Positions 45,392-54,332 of a stretch of 64,000 bases of DNA are shown piece after piece (position 1 is the stretch's first letter; each line of letters starts with the position of its first letter). The DNA comes from Xylanimonas oleitrophica (GTDB lineage: Bacteria > Actinomycetota > Actinomycetes > Actinomycetales > Cellulomonadaceae). The translations under genes were made by a program, and so were the position numbers. The notes under the pieces were generated by a model. The model worked only from the letters and a program-made list of their open reading frames with translations, had not been told where the DNA came from and made no database searches. The stretch lies in the NCBI RefSeq assembly GCF_003244315.1, contig NZ_QKWH01000003.1, positions 124,001 through 188,000 of the forward strand, given 5' to 3'.

Positions 45392-46971
45392 GCGGGGCGT
45401 CGCAGGGCGTCCCGGCCGCGGGCACCGCCTCCCCGCTCCGCGGTGCCGCCGGCCCTGCGGGAGGGCGGGCGTATCGCGCCTGGCGTCGGCACCTGCTGCG
45501 GCGACGGGCCGACGCGGGCGCCGAGGGCTGGGGCGGCAGTGCGTACGTCGTGTACGTCGCCGTGCTGCTCGGGGCGATGTACGGGTCGATGGCGTGGTCG
45601 TTCCTGGCCTCGTTCGGCATGGGCCAGGCGTCGGCGGCCTGGCCGGTGCAGCGGCTGGCGCTGCTCGCGCTCGGCGCCGCAGCGGTGGCTGCCGTGGTGG
45701 CGGTCCGGGCGGGGGTGCCGCTGTGGGTGACGGGCCGTGAGGCGGTCCACACGCTGGGCGGCCAGTTCCGGCCGGGGGTGGTGCTGCGGGGGCGGGCGCT
45801 GGCGCTGCTCGGAGGGACCGTGACGGTCGGCGCGCTCGTCACGGCCGCCGCGGCCGCCGGGGGCGGATCGGCTCGCGAGGTGGTGCTGTGGGCTGCCGCG
45901 GGCGGACTGACGGCCCCCGCGGCGCTGGCCGTGGGAGCAGCCGCACAGGTCGCCGTCTGGCGGCGTGAGGCCACGGTGCTCGCGTCGGTGCTGCTGGCGG
46001 TCGGTGTCGCCGCAGCGACCGCGCCGCGGCCCGTGCCGCTGATCGCCTGCGCCCGGGTCGCGACCGGTGAGCCCGTCCCGTGCTCCGACCCCGGCCCGGG
46101 CGTCGCCGGTCTGGTGCTCGCGGCCGTCACGGCCGCCGTGAGCTGCTGGGTGGTGCTGCGGACGGTGCCCGCCCGGCTCGACGTCGACGACGTCGCCGCG
46201 CGCGGCGCCCGCTTCCGGGCGGCGGGCGAAGGGCTGGGCACGGGCGACGCGCTGGCCGTCTCCCGCGCCGTCGGCGTGCGGCCACGGGGACCGCGCCGCG
46301 TGTGGGACGCCGGCAGACCGCTCGCGCTCCTCACCCGAGCGCCGGTGCTGGCCCGGGACCTCCTCGGGCTGCGCCGTCGGCCCTGGACCACCGCGACGGC
46401 GACCGCCGCCGGTATCACGGGCTCGTTCCTCCTGCTCGCGGTTCCCGAGACGGCGGGCACGGTGGTCGGCGCCGTCCTGCTGTACGTGGCCGTGTGCGGG
46501 GTGGCCGGTGGGCTGGCAGCGTTCTCCCGGCAGCCGGTGCCCGGAGGGCTGTTCCCCGGCAGCGCCGCCAGGGTGCACGGCGCACACCTTCTCGCCCCGG
46601 CGCTGGTGGCTGCGCTCGCCATCGTGACGGGGGCCGTGCTCGCCGCCGTCGCCACGGTGCTCCGCGACCCCGCACCACGGGCGGACGCGACGCTCGTGGT
46701 CGCCCTCGCGGCGCTCACGGTGACGGTCCGGGCCTGGGTGCTGAGCAGCACCGTGGTGCCTGCCGCGCTGTTCACGCCCGTGGCGTCACCCCTGGGAGAC
46801 CTGTCGGTGGTCACCGTGTTGGCGTACCACCTGCGCGGGTGGCTCGTGGTCTCCGGGGCGGCATGGTTGGCCGCGACGGCGGAGGGCGACGCCGCATGGG
46901 GTCCGACGGCGGTGGTGGCGGTGCTGTTCGGGTGGTCGGCCGCGCGGAAGGCCGGGCAGGTCCGGGAGTGA
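45388..46971 (+). CDS. Polytopic membrane protein, partner of the preceding ABC ATPase
   Basis: A 527-aa protein with about ten to twelve hydrophobic helices (for example YVVYVAVLLGAMYGSMAWSF, then LALLALGAAAVAAVVAVRAGVPL). Two Arg-rich cytoplasmic loops are visible (ARLDVDDVAARGARFRAAGE; RGPRRVWDAGRPLALLTRAPVLARD). A lone Cys pair appears in CARVATGEPVPCSD. The family is not recognisable by motif. The 4-bp overlap with the ATPase gene and the matching orientation make it the membrane part of that ABC system. Followed by 107 bp and then the SipW locus. Confidence 0.7.
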   Translation: MSGASQGVPAAGTASPLRGAAGPAGGRAYRAWRRHLLRRRADAGAEGWGGSAYVVYVAVLLGAMYGSMAWSFLASFGMGQASAAWPVQRLALLALGAAAVAAVVAVRAGVPLWVTGREAVHTLGGQFRPGVVLRGRALALLGGTVTVGALVTAAAAAGGGSAREVVLWAAAGGLTAPAALAVGAAAQVAVWRREATVLASVLLAVGVAAATAPRPVPLIACARVATGEPVPCSDPGPGVAGLVLAAVTAAVSCWVVLRTVPARLDVDDVAARGARFRAAGEGLGTGDALAVSRAVGVRPRGPRRVWDAGRPLALLTRAPVLARDLLGLRRRPWTTATATAAGITGSFLLLAVPETAGTVVGAVLLYVAVCGVAGGLAAFSRQPVPGGLFPGSAARVHGAHLLAPALVAALAIVTGAVLAAVATVLRDPAPRADATLVVALAALTVTVRAWVLSSTVVPAALFTPVASPLGDLSVVTVLAYHLRGWLVVSGAAWLAATAEGDAAWGPTAVVAVLFGWSAARKAGQVRE

Positions 46972-47078
46972 CGCCCCCCGGTTCCGTTCGCGCCAGCGGC
47001 GACCCCGGGCCCTGGACCGCGACCTAGCGTCGGAGCCACGGCGGCTGACGAGGGCCGCCCTGGGCGAAGGAGTCCGAC

Positions 47079-47627
47079 ATGGAGAGGCTGACCAAGGCGG
47101 CCGTCGCGACGGGCGGGGCGGCGGTGCTGCTGCTCGGCGGTGCGGGGACCGTGGCGTACTGGACGGCGCAGGGCACGGCGAGCGAGGACGCGCTGAGCTC
47201 GGGCACGTTCGACCTGGCCGACGGGACCTGCGGCGGGTGGACGTACCTGGACGACGGGGAAGACGGTGGCGAACCCGTGACGGCGGTGGTGCCGGGAGAC
47301 TCGGTCACCACCACGTGCACCTTCGAGGTCACCGCGACCGGCGACCACGTCGGCATCGGGGCCGTGACCGTGACCGACCCGCAGTGGACCGCGGAGAACG
47401 GGCTGGCGACCCAGCTCGGTGACGCGGAGGTGGTGAGCACGACGCTCGACGGCGTGCCGTTCACCGGGCCGGTGAGCGCCGCGACCGGAAACGAGGTGGA
47501 CGTCCGGCTGGCCGTGACGTTCGACGGCCCGGGGGCCACCAACGAGTCCCAAGGGCTGACGGCCGCGCTCGACACCATCTCCGTCACGCTGGAGCAGGCG
47601 CCCGTCCCGGGCCCGGCGGCACCGTGA
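47079..47627 (+). CDS. Alternate-signal exported protein (SipW-dependent, TasA/camelysin-like)
   Basis: 182 aa. The N-terminus MERLTKAAVATGGAAVLLLGGAGTVAYW has the KxxxxGxAxxLLLGGxGTxAYWT layout of 'alternate-type signal peptide' proteins processed by SipW-class peptidases. The mature part is beta-rich and acidic (GTFDLADGTC, DDGEDGGEP), with two Cys (near 51 and 77) that could form a disulfide. It resembles the TasA/camelysin-like surface proteins found beside sipW. The stop is 1 bp before the peptidase start. Confidence 0.75.
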   Translation: MERLTKAAVATGGAAVLLLGGAGTVAYWTAQGTASEDALSSGTFDLADGTCGGWTYLDDGEDGGEPVTAVVPGDSVTTTCTFEVTATGDHVGIGAVTVTDPQWTAENGLATQLGDAEVVSTTLDGVPFTGPVSAATGNEVDVRLAVTFDGPGATNESQGLTAALDTISVTLEQAPVPGPAAP

Positions 47628-47628
47628 C

Positions 47629-48186
47629 ATGAGCGCAGCGAGCGTCGTGGTGGTGCGCAGAGCCCTGGCGGCGGCCGTGGTGGCCGTCGCCGGGTTCGCG
47701 CTCCTGGCCGGCGTCCTCGTGCCCCGCCTCGCCGGAGCGACCCCGTACACGGTGCTGAGCCCCTCGATGGAGCCCCGCTACCCGGTCGGGACGCTCGTGG
47801 TCGTGCGCCCCACCGACGACGTCCGCACCGGCGACGTCATCACCTACCAGCTCCGGTCCGGAGAGGCCCACGTGGTGACCCACCGGGTGGTCGCCGTGGG
47901 CGCCACGACCACCGGCGAGCCGCGGTACGTCACGCGCGGCGACGCGAACGAGGCCGCCGACCGCGAGCCGGTGCGGCCCGTGCAGGTGCGTGGCGAGGTC
48001 TGGTACCACGTGCCGTGGCTCGGGCGGGTGTCGGCCCTCATGACGGGCAGCCAGCGGCACCACGCCGCGATCGGCGTCGGTGCCGGGCTGCTGGCGTACG
48101 CGGCGTGGCAGGCGTTCCAGGGCCTGCACGAGCGGCACGCGCGGCACGACCCGCACGAGCCGGTCGTGGCTGGCAGGACGGTGTGA
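47629..48186 (+). CDS. SipW-type signal peptidase I
   Basis: A 185-aa membrane peptidase of the ER/archaeal (SipW) branch. An N-terminal membrane anchor (LAAAVVAVAGFALLAGVLV) is followed by the catalytic Ser in TVLSPSMEPRYPVGTLVVVRP. A catalytic His lies in HVVTHRVVAV, where bacterial LepB enzymes would have Lys. The box YVTRGDANEAAD and a C-terminal hydrophobic stretch complete it. It probably cleaves the three neighbouring exported proteins, which share the unusual signal layout. Confidence 0.9.
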   Translation: MSAASVVVVRRALAAAVVAVAGFALLAGVLVPRLAGATPYTVLSPSMEPRYPVGTLVVVRPTDDVRTGDVITYQLRSGEAHVVTHRVVAVGATTTGEPRYVTRGDANEAADREPVRPVQVRGEVWYHVPWLGRVSALMTGSQRHHAAIGVGAGLLAYAAWQAFQGLHERHARHDPHEPVVAGRTV

Positions 48187-48197
48187 GGGGGGCGAGC

Positions 48198-48743
48198 ATG
48201 GGACTGGCACGGGCACGGGCACGGGCACGGGTGCTGGCGCCGGGACGCCAGCACAGCGCCCGGCGGGTGCTGCTGGTCGGCGCCCTGGCCGCCGGGCTGG
48301 TGGCCGGCGGGGGAGTCGCCTGGGCGGCGTGGACGGCCACCGGCGTCGCGGCCGGGCCGGAGGCGCTCACGTCCGGGACGCTCCGGATGAGCGTCGACGG
48401 GTCCCTCGACCTCACGGTCACGCCTGCGTGGCCAGGCTCCGGGAGCGCCGGTGCCGTCACGGTGACCAACACGGGCGACGCCTCGTTCACCCTGACCGCC
48501 GCACCGGCCGCCTCCGGGACCCTGGCTCCCTATGTCCTGACGGCGGTCGGGTACGGCGCCGTCGCCAGCGGCACCGCCTGCACCGGAGGGAGCAGCACCC
48601 CGCCCCTGCTGGGCCCCGCGGAGGCGGTGACGGTGTGCGTCGCGGCGCGCCTGGCCCCCGCGACCCCCAGCGCCCTGCAGGGAGGCAGCGCCGACGTCTC
48701 CGTCCGGCTCGACGCCGCCCAGAGCGGAGAGGGTCTGCCATGA
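48198..48743 (+). CDS. Exported protein with SipW-type signal
   Basis: 181 aa. An Arg/Ala repeat (LARARARARVLAPG), encoded by tandem GGCACG hexamers at 48206-48230, precedes a hydrophobic core VLLVGALAAGLVAGGGVAWAAWTATG. The A-W-A-A-W element resembles the YWT cleavage region of SipW substrates. The mature part is small, Gly/Ser/Thr-rich and beta-like (GTLRMSVDGSLDLTVTP), with two Cys. It probably is a surface or pilus-like protein. It overlaps the next gene by ATGA. Confidence 0.65.
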   Translation: MGLARARARARVLAPGRQHSARRVLLVGALAAGLVAGGGVAWAAWTATGVAAGPEALTSGTLRMSVDGSLDLTVTPAWPGSGSAGAVTVTNTGDASFTLTAAPAASGTLAPYVLTAVGYGAVASGTACTGGSSTPPLLGPAEAVTVCVAARLAPATPSALQGGSADVSVRLDAAQSGEGLP

Positions 48744-49243
48744 GGACTGTCGCCACGCGGGCGCACGGACCACGAGCGCTCGCCACGTTCGCCGCCGGTT
48801 TCTGCGCGGCGTTCCTCGGCCTCACTGCGATCGCCACCGCCCCACCGGCCCGTGCCTACTGGAGCGACTCGCAGACCGTCTCGGCGGGCACGATCACCGC
48901 GGGCACCGTGCCGGCCCCCGAGCTGGACTGCCAGGGGATCTCCATCGGGCGCACCACCTTCACCTGGACCGCGGTGCCGGACGTGACCGCCTACGAGTTC
49001 CACCACGGCCCTGACGGCGCCTCCGCCGACCTGCTGCCCGCCTCGACCACCTCCGCCACCCGGTCCGGGCTCGTCGAGACCGGTGACGCCTGGGTCAACG
49101 CTCGACGCGACTTCGGCCAGGTCACCTGGGCGTCCGCGCCGTCGGGCACCGCGAGCTACGCCGTCTACCTCCTGGCGCTCGGCCTGTGCCAGGCTCCCGG
49201 CGACTACGTGCCCGGGCCGTGGCCCTACCCCGGGTCGCCGTAG
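48740..49243 (+). CDS. Exported protein of the SipW locus
   Basis: A 167-aa protein with a long signal region (ALATFAAGFCAAFLGLTAIATAPPARAYWSDSQ). The AYWSD element matches the other SipW substrates. The mature domain has TFTWTAVPDVTAYEFHHGPDG, similar to a fibronectin-III-like strand pattern, and ends Pro-rich (YVPGPWPYPGSP). It is last in the four-gene locus, and the minus-strand glnA terminator begins 12 bp after its stop. Confidence 0.65.
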   Translation: MRTVATRAHGPRALATFAAGFCAAFLGLTAIATAPPARAYWSDSQTVSAGTITAGTVPAPELDCQGISIGRTTFTWTAVPDVTAYEFHHGPDGASADLLPASTTSATRSGLVETGDAWVNARRDFGQVTWASAPSGTASYAVYLLALGLCQAPGDYVPGPWPYPGSP

Positions 49244-49254
49244 GCGGTCAGACG

Positions 49255-49293
49255 ACGGCACCCCCGCCGCCACGAGGGCGACGGGGGTACCGT
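49255..49293 (-). terminator. 17-bp hairpin downstream of glnA
   Basis: ACGGCACCCCCGCCGCC and GGCGACGGGGGTACCGT fold with a 5-nt loop. The two mismatches on the plus strand become G-U pairs on the minus strand, so it serves the minus-strand glnA transcript, 46 bp beyond its stop. Confidence 0.65.
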
Positions 49294-49338
49294 CGGTGCA
49301 GTTCAGAGCCGCACGGCGCCAGCCGTGGGCTCCGACGC

Positions 49339-50763
49339 TCACACGTCGTAGTAGAGCTCGAACTCGTGCGGGGTCGGGCGCAGGCGCACGGGGTCGATCT
49401 CGTTGGCGCGCTTGTAGTCGATCCAGGTCGAGATCAGGTCCTCGGAGAACACGTCGCCCTGCGTGAGGAACTCGTGGTCGGCCTCGAGGTTGTTCAGCGT
49501 CTCGTCGAGCGAGCCGGGCACCTGGGCGATCTGCGCGTGCTCCTCCGGGGGCAGCTCGTACAGGTCCTTGTCCACCGGCGCCGGGGGCTCGATGCGGTTC
49601 TTCACGCCGTCGATGCCGGCGAGCAGCATCGCGGAGAAGGCCAGGTACGGGTTGCTCGACGGGTCCGGCACGCGGAACTCGACGCGCTTGGCCTTCGGCG
49701 AGGAACCGGTGACCGGGATGCGGATGCAGGCCGAGCGGTTGCGGGCCGAGTAGACCAGGTTCACCGGGGCCTCGTAGCCGGGCACGAGGCGGCGGAACGA
49801 GTTCACCGACGGGTTGGTGAAGGCCAGCAGCGACGGGGCGTGCTTGAGCAGACCACCGATGTACCAGCGGGCGATGTCCGAGAGGCCGCCGTAGCCCTTC
49901 TCGTCGTAGAACAGCGGGTCGCCGTTCAGCCACAGCGACTGGTGCGAGTGCATGCCCGAGCCGTTGTCGCCGAAGATCGGCTTCGGCATGAAGGTGACCG
50001 ACTTGCCCGCGTTGAAGCCGACGTTGCGGATGACGTACTTGAACTTCATCAGGTCGTCGGCCGCGTGCAGCAGCGTGTTGAAGCGGTAGTTGATCTCCTG
50101 CTGGCCGGCGGTGCCCACCTCGTGGTGCGCGCGCTCGACGTCCAGGCCCACCTGGCCGAGGGTGGCGACCATGTCGTCACGCAGGTCGGCGAAGCGGTCG
50201 GACGGCGAGGTGGGGAAGTAGCCACCCTTGTAGCGCGTCTTGTAGCCGAGGTTGCCACCCTCCTCGTCGCGGCCCGTGTTCCAGGCGGCCTCGACCGAGT
50301 CGATGGAGTAGTAGCTCTCGTGCTGGTTGGTGATGAACTTGACGTCGTCGAAGACGTAGAACTCGGCCTCGGGGGCGAAGTAGGCGGTGTCCGCGATGCC
50401 GGTCGACGCGAGGTAGGCCTCGGCCTTGGCGGCGATGTTGCGCGGGTCGCGCGAGTAGGGCTCGTCCGTGAACGGGTCCACGATCGAGAAGTTCATGACC
50501 AGCGTCTTGCGCTTGCGGAACGGGTCGATGAAGGCGGTCTTCACGTCCGGCACGAGCTTCATGTCGGACTCGTGGATGGCCTGGAAGCCACGGATCGACG
50601 ACCCGTCGAACATCAGGCCGTCGGTGAACGAGTCCTCGCTGAACTGTGACACCGGGATGTTGAAGTGCTGCATCACGCCCGGCAGGTCGATGAACCGGAC
50701 ATCGATGAACTCCACCCCTTCGTTGCGGGTGAAGGCGATGGCCTCCTCGGCGTTGTTGAACAT
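49339..50763 (-). CDS. glnA: Glutamine synthetase type I (beta subtype)
   Basis: 474 aa, the normal GSI length. Converts glutamate, ammonia and ATP into glutamine as a cytoplasmic dodecamer. Motifs: [65 protein letters not shown] and NRSACIRIP. The adenylylation site is present as [11 protein letters not shown], Tyr about residue 402. So this is the enzyme that GlnE (2310-5471) should regulate. The ATG is 7 nt behind GGGAG. A four-box GlnR-like site lies upstream, and a strong hairpin follows. Confidence 0.96.
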   Translation of the reverse strand: MFNNAEEAIAFTRNEGVEFIDVRFIDLPGVMQHFNIPVSQFSEDSFTDGLMFDGSSIRGFQAIHESDMKLVPDVKTAFIDPFRKRKTLVMNFSIVDPFTDEPYSRDPRNIAAKAEAYLASTGIADTAYFAPEAEFYVFDDVKFITNQHESYYSIDSVEAAWNTGRDEEGGNLGYKTRYKGGYFPTSPSDRFADLRDDMVATLGQVGLDVERAHHEVGTAGQQEINYRFNTLLHAADDLMKFKYVIRNVGFNAGKSVTFMPKPIFGDNGSGMHSHQSLWLNGDPLFYDEKGYGGLSDIARWYIGGLLKHAPSLLAFTNPSVNSFRRLVPGYEAPVNLVYSARNRSACIRIPVTGSSPKAKRVEFRVPDPSSNPYLAFSAMLLAGIDGVKNRIEPPAPVDKDLYELPPEEHAQIAQVPGSLDETLNNLEADHEFLTQGDVFSEDLISTWIDYKRANEIDPVRLRPTPHEFELYYDV

Positions 50764-50848
50764 CCATGCTCCCTTGTGGTTCGGTGCGGGGCGCCCAGTG
50801 CCGACGAGGTGCCGGCGTTCAGCGGCAGCCCGAACCTAGGCCGCCGCC

Positions 50849-50886
50849 GTTACTCGCGCGTGCCGCTGGTGTTTCGTCCGTGTAAC
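50849..50886 (-). promoter_or_regulatory. GlnR-type binding site upstream of glnA
   Basis: Read on the minus strand: GTTAC, 6 nt, GAAAC, 6 nt, GGCAC, 6 nt, GTAAC. This matches the actinobacterial GlnR arrangement (gTnAc-n6-GaAAc repeated) with all three spacers exactly 6 nt; the first pair is perfect, the second degenerate. Centred about 105 bp upstream of the glnA ATG. Confidence 0.65.
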
Positions 50887-51007
50887 CCAGGTGCTCCCAG
50901 TGTGAGGGGCGGTGTCGTGGGGCCGCAGGGCGGAGGGTCTTCACCCCTTGGAGATGGACGTGCGGTCTCGCGGTGTGAGACCCGCCGGGGCGGGTGGCCG
51001 CGCCGCT

Positions 51008-51013
51008 TAGCCT
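51008..51013 (+). promoter_or_regulatory. -10-like element of leaderless RDD gene
   Basis: TAGCCT is 6 nt before the GTG at 51020 with no Shine-Dalgarno. Confidence 0.45.
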
Positions 51014-51019
51014 GGTGCG

Positions 51020-51475
51020 GTGGCATCACGCGAAGATCTCGGTTCATGGCTCGACGGCGGGGCCTCGGCCTCCGGCGACGGCGGCAGCCGGCTCGGGCTG
51101 CCCGCCGAGGGCAGCGGCTCGATGGCGCCCCTCGGGCGGCGCGTGATCGCCCTGTGCGTCGACTGGGCCGCCGCCCTGGGCGTGGCCGCGCTGTTCGTGC
51201 GCGGCAACGAGTTCTTGCCGCTGGCCGTGCTCGCGGTGATGAACGTGGTGCTCGTCGGCTCCATCGGCTGCACGATCGGCCACCGCCTGCTGGGCCTGCG
51301 GGTGCGGGTGCTCGGTGCACCGGGCCGCGGCGCCGCCGAGGTGCCGTTCGTCGGTTTCGGGCGTGCTCTGGTGCGCACCGTGCTGCTGTGCCTGGTGATC
51401 CCCGCGGTGGTGTGGGACGGCGACGGCCGGGGCCTGCACGACCGTGCGGCCGGCACGGTGATCACGCGGCGCTGA
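51020..51475 (+). CDS. RDD-family membrane protein
   Basis: A 151-aa integral membrane protein with an Asp/Gly/Ser-rich cytoplasmic N-terminus and three to four helices. Family pointers are LGRRVIALCVDWAAALGVAAL (R..D at the start of helix 1), GCTIGHRLLGLRVRVL and GLHDRAAGTVI (the ..HDxxAGT ending). RDD proteins have no settled role, though some are ion transporters. It is commonly found beside glnA in actinobacteria, as here (divergent). Confidence 0.85.
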   Translation: MASREDLGSWLDGGASASGDGGSRLGLPAEGSGSMAPLGRRVIALCVDWAAALGVAALFVRGNEFLPLAVLAVMNVVLVGSIGCTIGHRLLGLRVRVLGAPGRGAAEVPFVGFGRALVRTVLLCLVIPAVVWDGDGRGLHDRAAGTVITRR

Positions 51476-51628
51476 GCGCCGTCGGAACGGGACCGGATCC
51501 CGCTCGCCCTGGCGCCAGTCCTTGGCCGCTGCGCAGCGGTACCGCGACGGCTGCCGAGGGCGGACGACGAAGGACGGGACGACGAAGGGCCGGACACCGC
51601 GGGGTCCGGCCCTTCGTCCAACAGCCCG

Positions 51629-52354
51629 TCAGCGGCCGCGCATGCCCTTGCGGTCGGGGCGCGCCTTGAACGGGTCGATGCCCTTGGGCACCGGCAGGCG
51701 GTTGGCGCCCAGCGCCTTGAGCCGCTTGCTCACCTCGGCCGCCTCGGGCCGCGTCAGGGTGCGCTTGAGCCGCGAGACCTGGCGGGCCACCTTGGTCAGC
51801 GGGACCTGGCCCTCCTCGCGCCCCACCTGGATGAGGGTGATCGGCACGTTCGGCAGCACGCGCGCCACGCGCTTGCGCTCGTCCTCCAGCAGGCGGCCGA
51901 CACGATGCGCCGGCCCCTCCGAGACGAGCACGACCCCCGCGCGACCCACGCCGCGGAACACGAAGTCCTGCGTGCGGGCGTTGACCGCCACGGGCTCGTC
52001 GTCGAACACCCAGCCGCCGCGCACCGTGCCCAGCGCGGCGCGCGCAGCACCCGGCTGGCCCTCGATCTGCGTGTAGGCGGCACGCTCGGCGCGCCGCGTC
52101 AGGGTGAACATGCCACCGAGGAACGCGAACGGCAGCGCGACGATCATCACGTACCAGAACGCGTCGGTCAGCAGGCCCACGACGGTGCCCAGCAGCAGGA
52201 TGCCGACGAAGACGCCGACGATCAGCCAGGTCACCGACGGGTCCTGGCGCCGCGTCATCTGGTACGCGGCCCAGACCTGGTGGTACCAGCGCTGCTTCTT
52301 CGGCTTCTTCTGCTTCGGCGTGGCGTCCGAGGACGCGTTCGAGGTGCGGGCCAT
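51629..52354 (-). CDS. DUF4191 membrane protein
   Basis: A 241-aa actinobacteria-specific protein. A Lys-rich N-terminus is followed by two helices (TWLIVGVFVGILLLGTVVGLL and FWYVMIVALPFAFLGGMFTL), then a basic cytoplasmic domain (EDERKRVARVLPNVPITLIQVG). The conserved neighbour relation lipB-lipA-DUF4191 is kept here with gaps of about 50 bp, but no biochemical role is known to me. ATG start 8 nt behind TAGGAT, so it also has its own likely leaderless promoter. Confidence 0.85.
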   Translation of the reverse strand: MARTSNASSDATPKQKKPKKQRWYHQVWAAYQMTRRQDPSVTWLIVGVFVGILLLGTVVGLLTDAFWYVMIVALPFAFLGGMFTLTRRAERAAYTQIEGQPGAARAALGTVRGGWVFDDEPVAVNARTQDFVFRGVGRAGVVLVSEGPAHRVGRLLEDERKRVARVLPNVPITLIQVGREEGQVPLTKVARQVSRLKRTLTRPEAAEVSKRLKALGANRLPVPKGIDPFKARPDRKGMRGR

Positions 52355-52362
52355 GGGTCCAG

Positions 52363-52368
52363 ATCCTA
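52363..52368 (-). promoter_or_regulatory. -10-like element of the DUF4191 gene
   Basis: TAGGAT on the minus strand, 8 nt before the ATG; no Shine-Dalgarno. Confidence 0.4.
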
Positions 52369-52406
52369 GTGGTGGGCGGTGCGGCCTCGGGCCGCGGGGT
52401 ACGTGC

Positions 52407-53408
52407 TCAGCGGGCGAGGAGGCTCGTGGCCTCCTGGCGCGACGTCGTCGGTTCGGCGAGGTGGGCGAGCGCCTCCGGCACCTGCATGCCGCGCTTGGTC
52501 ATGGCCTGGCCCCACAGCCGCCCGGCGCGGTACGAGGAACGCACGAGCGGGCCGGCCATCACACCGAGGAAGCCGGTCTCCTCTGCGAACGCCGAGAGCT
52601 CGACGAACTCCTCGGGGCGCACCCAGCGGTCCACGGGGTGGTGCCGCAGGGAAGGGCGCAGGTACTGCGTGATGGTCACGAGGTCGCAGCCCGCCTCGTG
52701 CAGGTCGACGAGCGCCTCCTTGGCCTCGTCGATCGTCTCTCCCATGCCGAGGATGAGGTTCGACTTGGTCACCAGACCGGCCTCGCGGGCCCGCGTGAGC
52801 ACCGACAGGGAACGCTCGTAGCGGAAGCCGGGCCGGATCTGGCGGAAGATGCGCGGCACCGTCTCCAGGTTGTGCGCCAGCACCTCGGGACGCGACTCGT
52901 TGACGACGTCCAGCAGCTCCGGGATGGCGTTGAAGTCCGGGATGAGCAGCTCCACGCCGGTGGACGGGTTCAGCGCGTGGATCTGGCGCACCGTCTCGGC
53001 GTACAGCCAGGCGCCGCCGTCGGCCAGGTCGTCGCGGGCCACGCCCGTGACGGTCGAGTACTTCAGGCCCATCGACCGCACCGACTCGGCGACACGGCGC
53101 GGCTCGTCGGCGTCGAAGTCCGCCGGCTTGCCCGTGTCGATCTGGCAGAAGTCGCAGCGGCGGGTGCACTGGTCACCACCGATGAGGAACGTGGCCTCCC
53201 GGTCCTCCCAGCACTCGAAGATGTTGGGACACCCGGCCTCCTCGCACACCGTGTGCAGGCCCTCGCCCTTGACCAGGCCCTTGAGCTCCTTGTACTCCGG
53301 GCCCATCACGGCCCGGGTCTTGATCCACTCGGGCTTCTTCTCGATGGGCGTGGCGGAGTTGCGAGCCTCGATGCGCAGCATGCGGCGGCCCTCGGGTGCG
53401 ATGGTCAC
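52407..53408 (-). CDS. lipA: Lipoyl synthase
   Basis: A 333-aa radical-SAM enzyme that inserts two sulfurs into protein-bound octanoate, completing lipoate on E2 proteins such as the SucB encoded at 58135-59910. Both iron-sulfur clusters are visible: the auxiliary one in [12 protein letters not shown] (about 55-66) and the radical-[11 protein letters not shown] (about 81-88). SxS-type and C-terminal RSSYRAG signatures are present. GTG start behind GAGGGGA. 51 bp after lipB, same strand. Confidence 0.96.
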   Translation of the reverse strand: MTIAPEGRRMLRIEARNSATPIEKKPEWIKTRAVMGPEYKELKGLVKGEGLHTVCEEAGCPNIFECWEDREATFLIGGDQCTRRCDFCQIDTGKPADFDADEPRRVAESVRSMGLKYSTVTGVARDDLADGGAWLYAETVRQIHALNPSTGVELLIPDFNAIPELLDVVNESRPEVLAHNLETVPRIFRQIRPGFRYERSLSVLTRAREAGLVTKSNLILGMGETIDEAKEALVDLHEAGCDLVTITQYLRPSLRHHPVDRWVRPEEFVELSAFAEETGFLGVMAGPLVRSSYRAGRLWGQAMTKRGMQVPEALAHLAEPTTSRQEATSLLAR

Positions 53409-53459
53409 GGTGGGTCCCCTCGTGATGTCTCCGCGAGGTCGGCTCCTTCGCGGACCTGG

Positions 53460-54203
53460 TCAGCCTACGACGGTGGCGGCGGGCGTCCGGCCCGTCCCGG
53501 GGTGCTGCTCGGGTGCTGGACGCGTGACGTGACTCACGAGGGGGCCGAGCCTGCTGACGAGGGCGTCGGCGAGCAGCGGCCGGACCTCCGCCACGGTGAC
53601 GTCGCGGCCCAGCTCGGCGGACAAGGAGGTGACGTCGGCGTCGTCGATCCCGCACGGGACGATGAGGTCGAACGCAGCGAGGTCCGGGTCGCAGTTGAGA
53701 GCGAGGCCGTGCATCGTGACGCCGCGCGCCACGCGTGCCCCGATGGCGCAGATCTTGCGCTCGCGCCGCGGCGGCGCGCCCCCGGGGCCCGTGCTCTCGT
53801 CGGCAGGGAGCCACACGCCGCTGCGTCCCTCGACGCGCACGGTGCGCACGCCCAGGCGCGCGCACACGTCCATGACGGCGGCCTCCAGCGTGCGCACGTA
53901 CTCCACGACGTCGACGGGGGAGACCAGTCGGGTGATCGGGTAGGCCACGAGCTGCCCCGGGCCGTGCCACGTGATCTTGCCGCCACGGTCGACGTCGACC
54001 ACCCGCGTGCCGTCCGTGGGGTACTCGTCCCGGCGGGTGCGCCGCCCCGCCGTGTACACGCTCGCGTGCTCGAGCAGGTAGGCGACCGCACCACGCTCGC
54101 CCGCCGAGACGGCGGCGTGCGTGCGCCGCTGCAGGTCCCAGCCGTCGTGGTAGTCCACGTGGCCGGGCAGGTGCTCGATCTCGAGGTGTCCCAGCGTCGC
54201 CAC
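53460..54203 (-). CDS. lipB: Octanoyl-ACP:protein octanoyltransferase
   Basis: A 247-aa transferase that moves octanoate from acyl carrier protein to lipoyl domains, the step before LipA. Catalytic residues are in place: Lys in [22 protein letters not shown] and Cys in [15 protein letters not shown]. The [33 protein letters not shown] segment is the family's substrate tunnel. A TTG at 54212 is possible, but the GTG at 54203 is chosen because TAGGTT stands exactly 7 nt before it, as in neighbouring leaderless genes. Confidence 0.94.
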   Translation of the reverse strand: MATLGHLEIEHLPGHVDYHDGWDLQRRTHAAVSAGERGAVAYLLEHASVYTAGRRTRRDEYPTDGTRVVDVDRGGKITWHGPGQLVAYPITRLVSPVDVVEYVRTLEAAVMDVCARLGVRTVRVEGRSGVWLPADESTGPGGAPPRRERKICAIGARVARGVTMHGLALNCDPDLAAFDLIVPCGIDDADVTSLSAELGRDVTVAEVRPLLADALVSRLGPLVSHVTRPAPEQHPGTGRTPAATVVG

Positions 54204-54210
54204 GAGACCC

Positions 54211-54216
54211 AACCTA
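54211..54216 (-). promoter_or_regulatory. -10-like element of leaderless lipB
   Basis: TAGGTT on the minus strand, 7 nt before the GTG at 54203. It overlaps the alternative TTG start, which argues against that start. Confidence 0.45.
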
Positions 54217-54332
54217 CCCCCGGCTCAGGCGGAGCAGGAGCCGGGGGAAGGTCGCGGGCCGTCGCCCTGCCCGATGCCTGCCCGATGCCTGCCCGATGCT
54301 CTGCCCGGTGGCACGGCACGGCGGGCGCCCGG

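Noticed and set aside
44708..46971. ABC pair considered as the missing ATPase for the sugar permeases
   Set aside because: The ATPase lacks the long C-terminal regulatory domain of MsiK/MalK and is coupled to its own large membrane protein.
54203..54212. TTG at 54212 as the lipB start
   Set aside because: It overlaps the TAGGTT -10-like element and has no properly spaced ribosome binding site; the GTG at 54203 has leaderless spacing.
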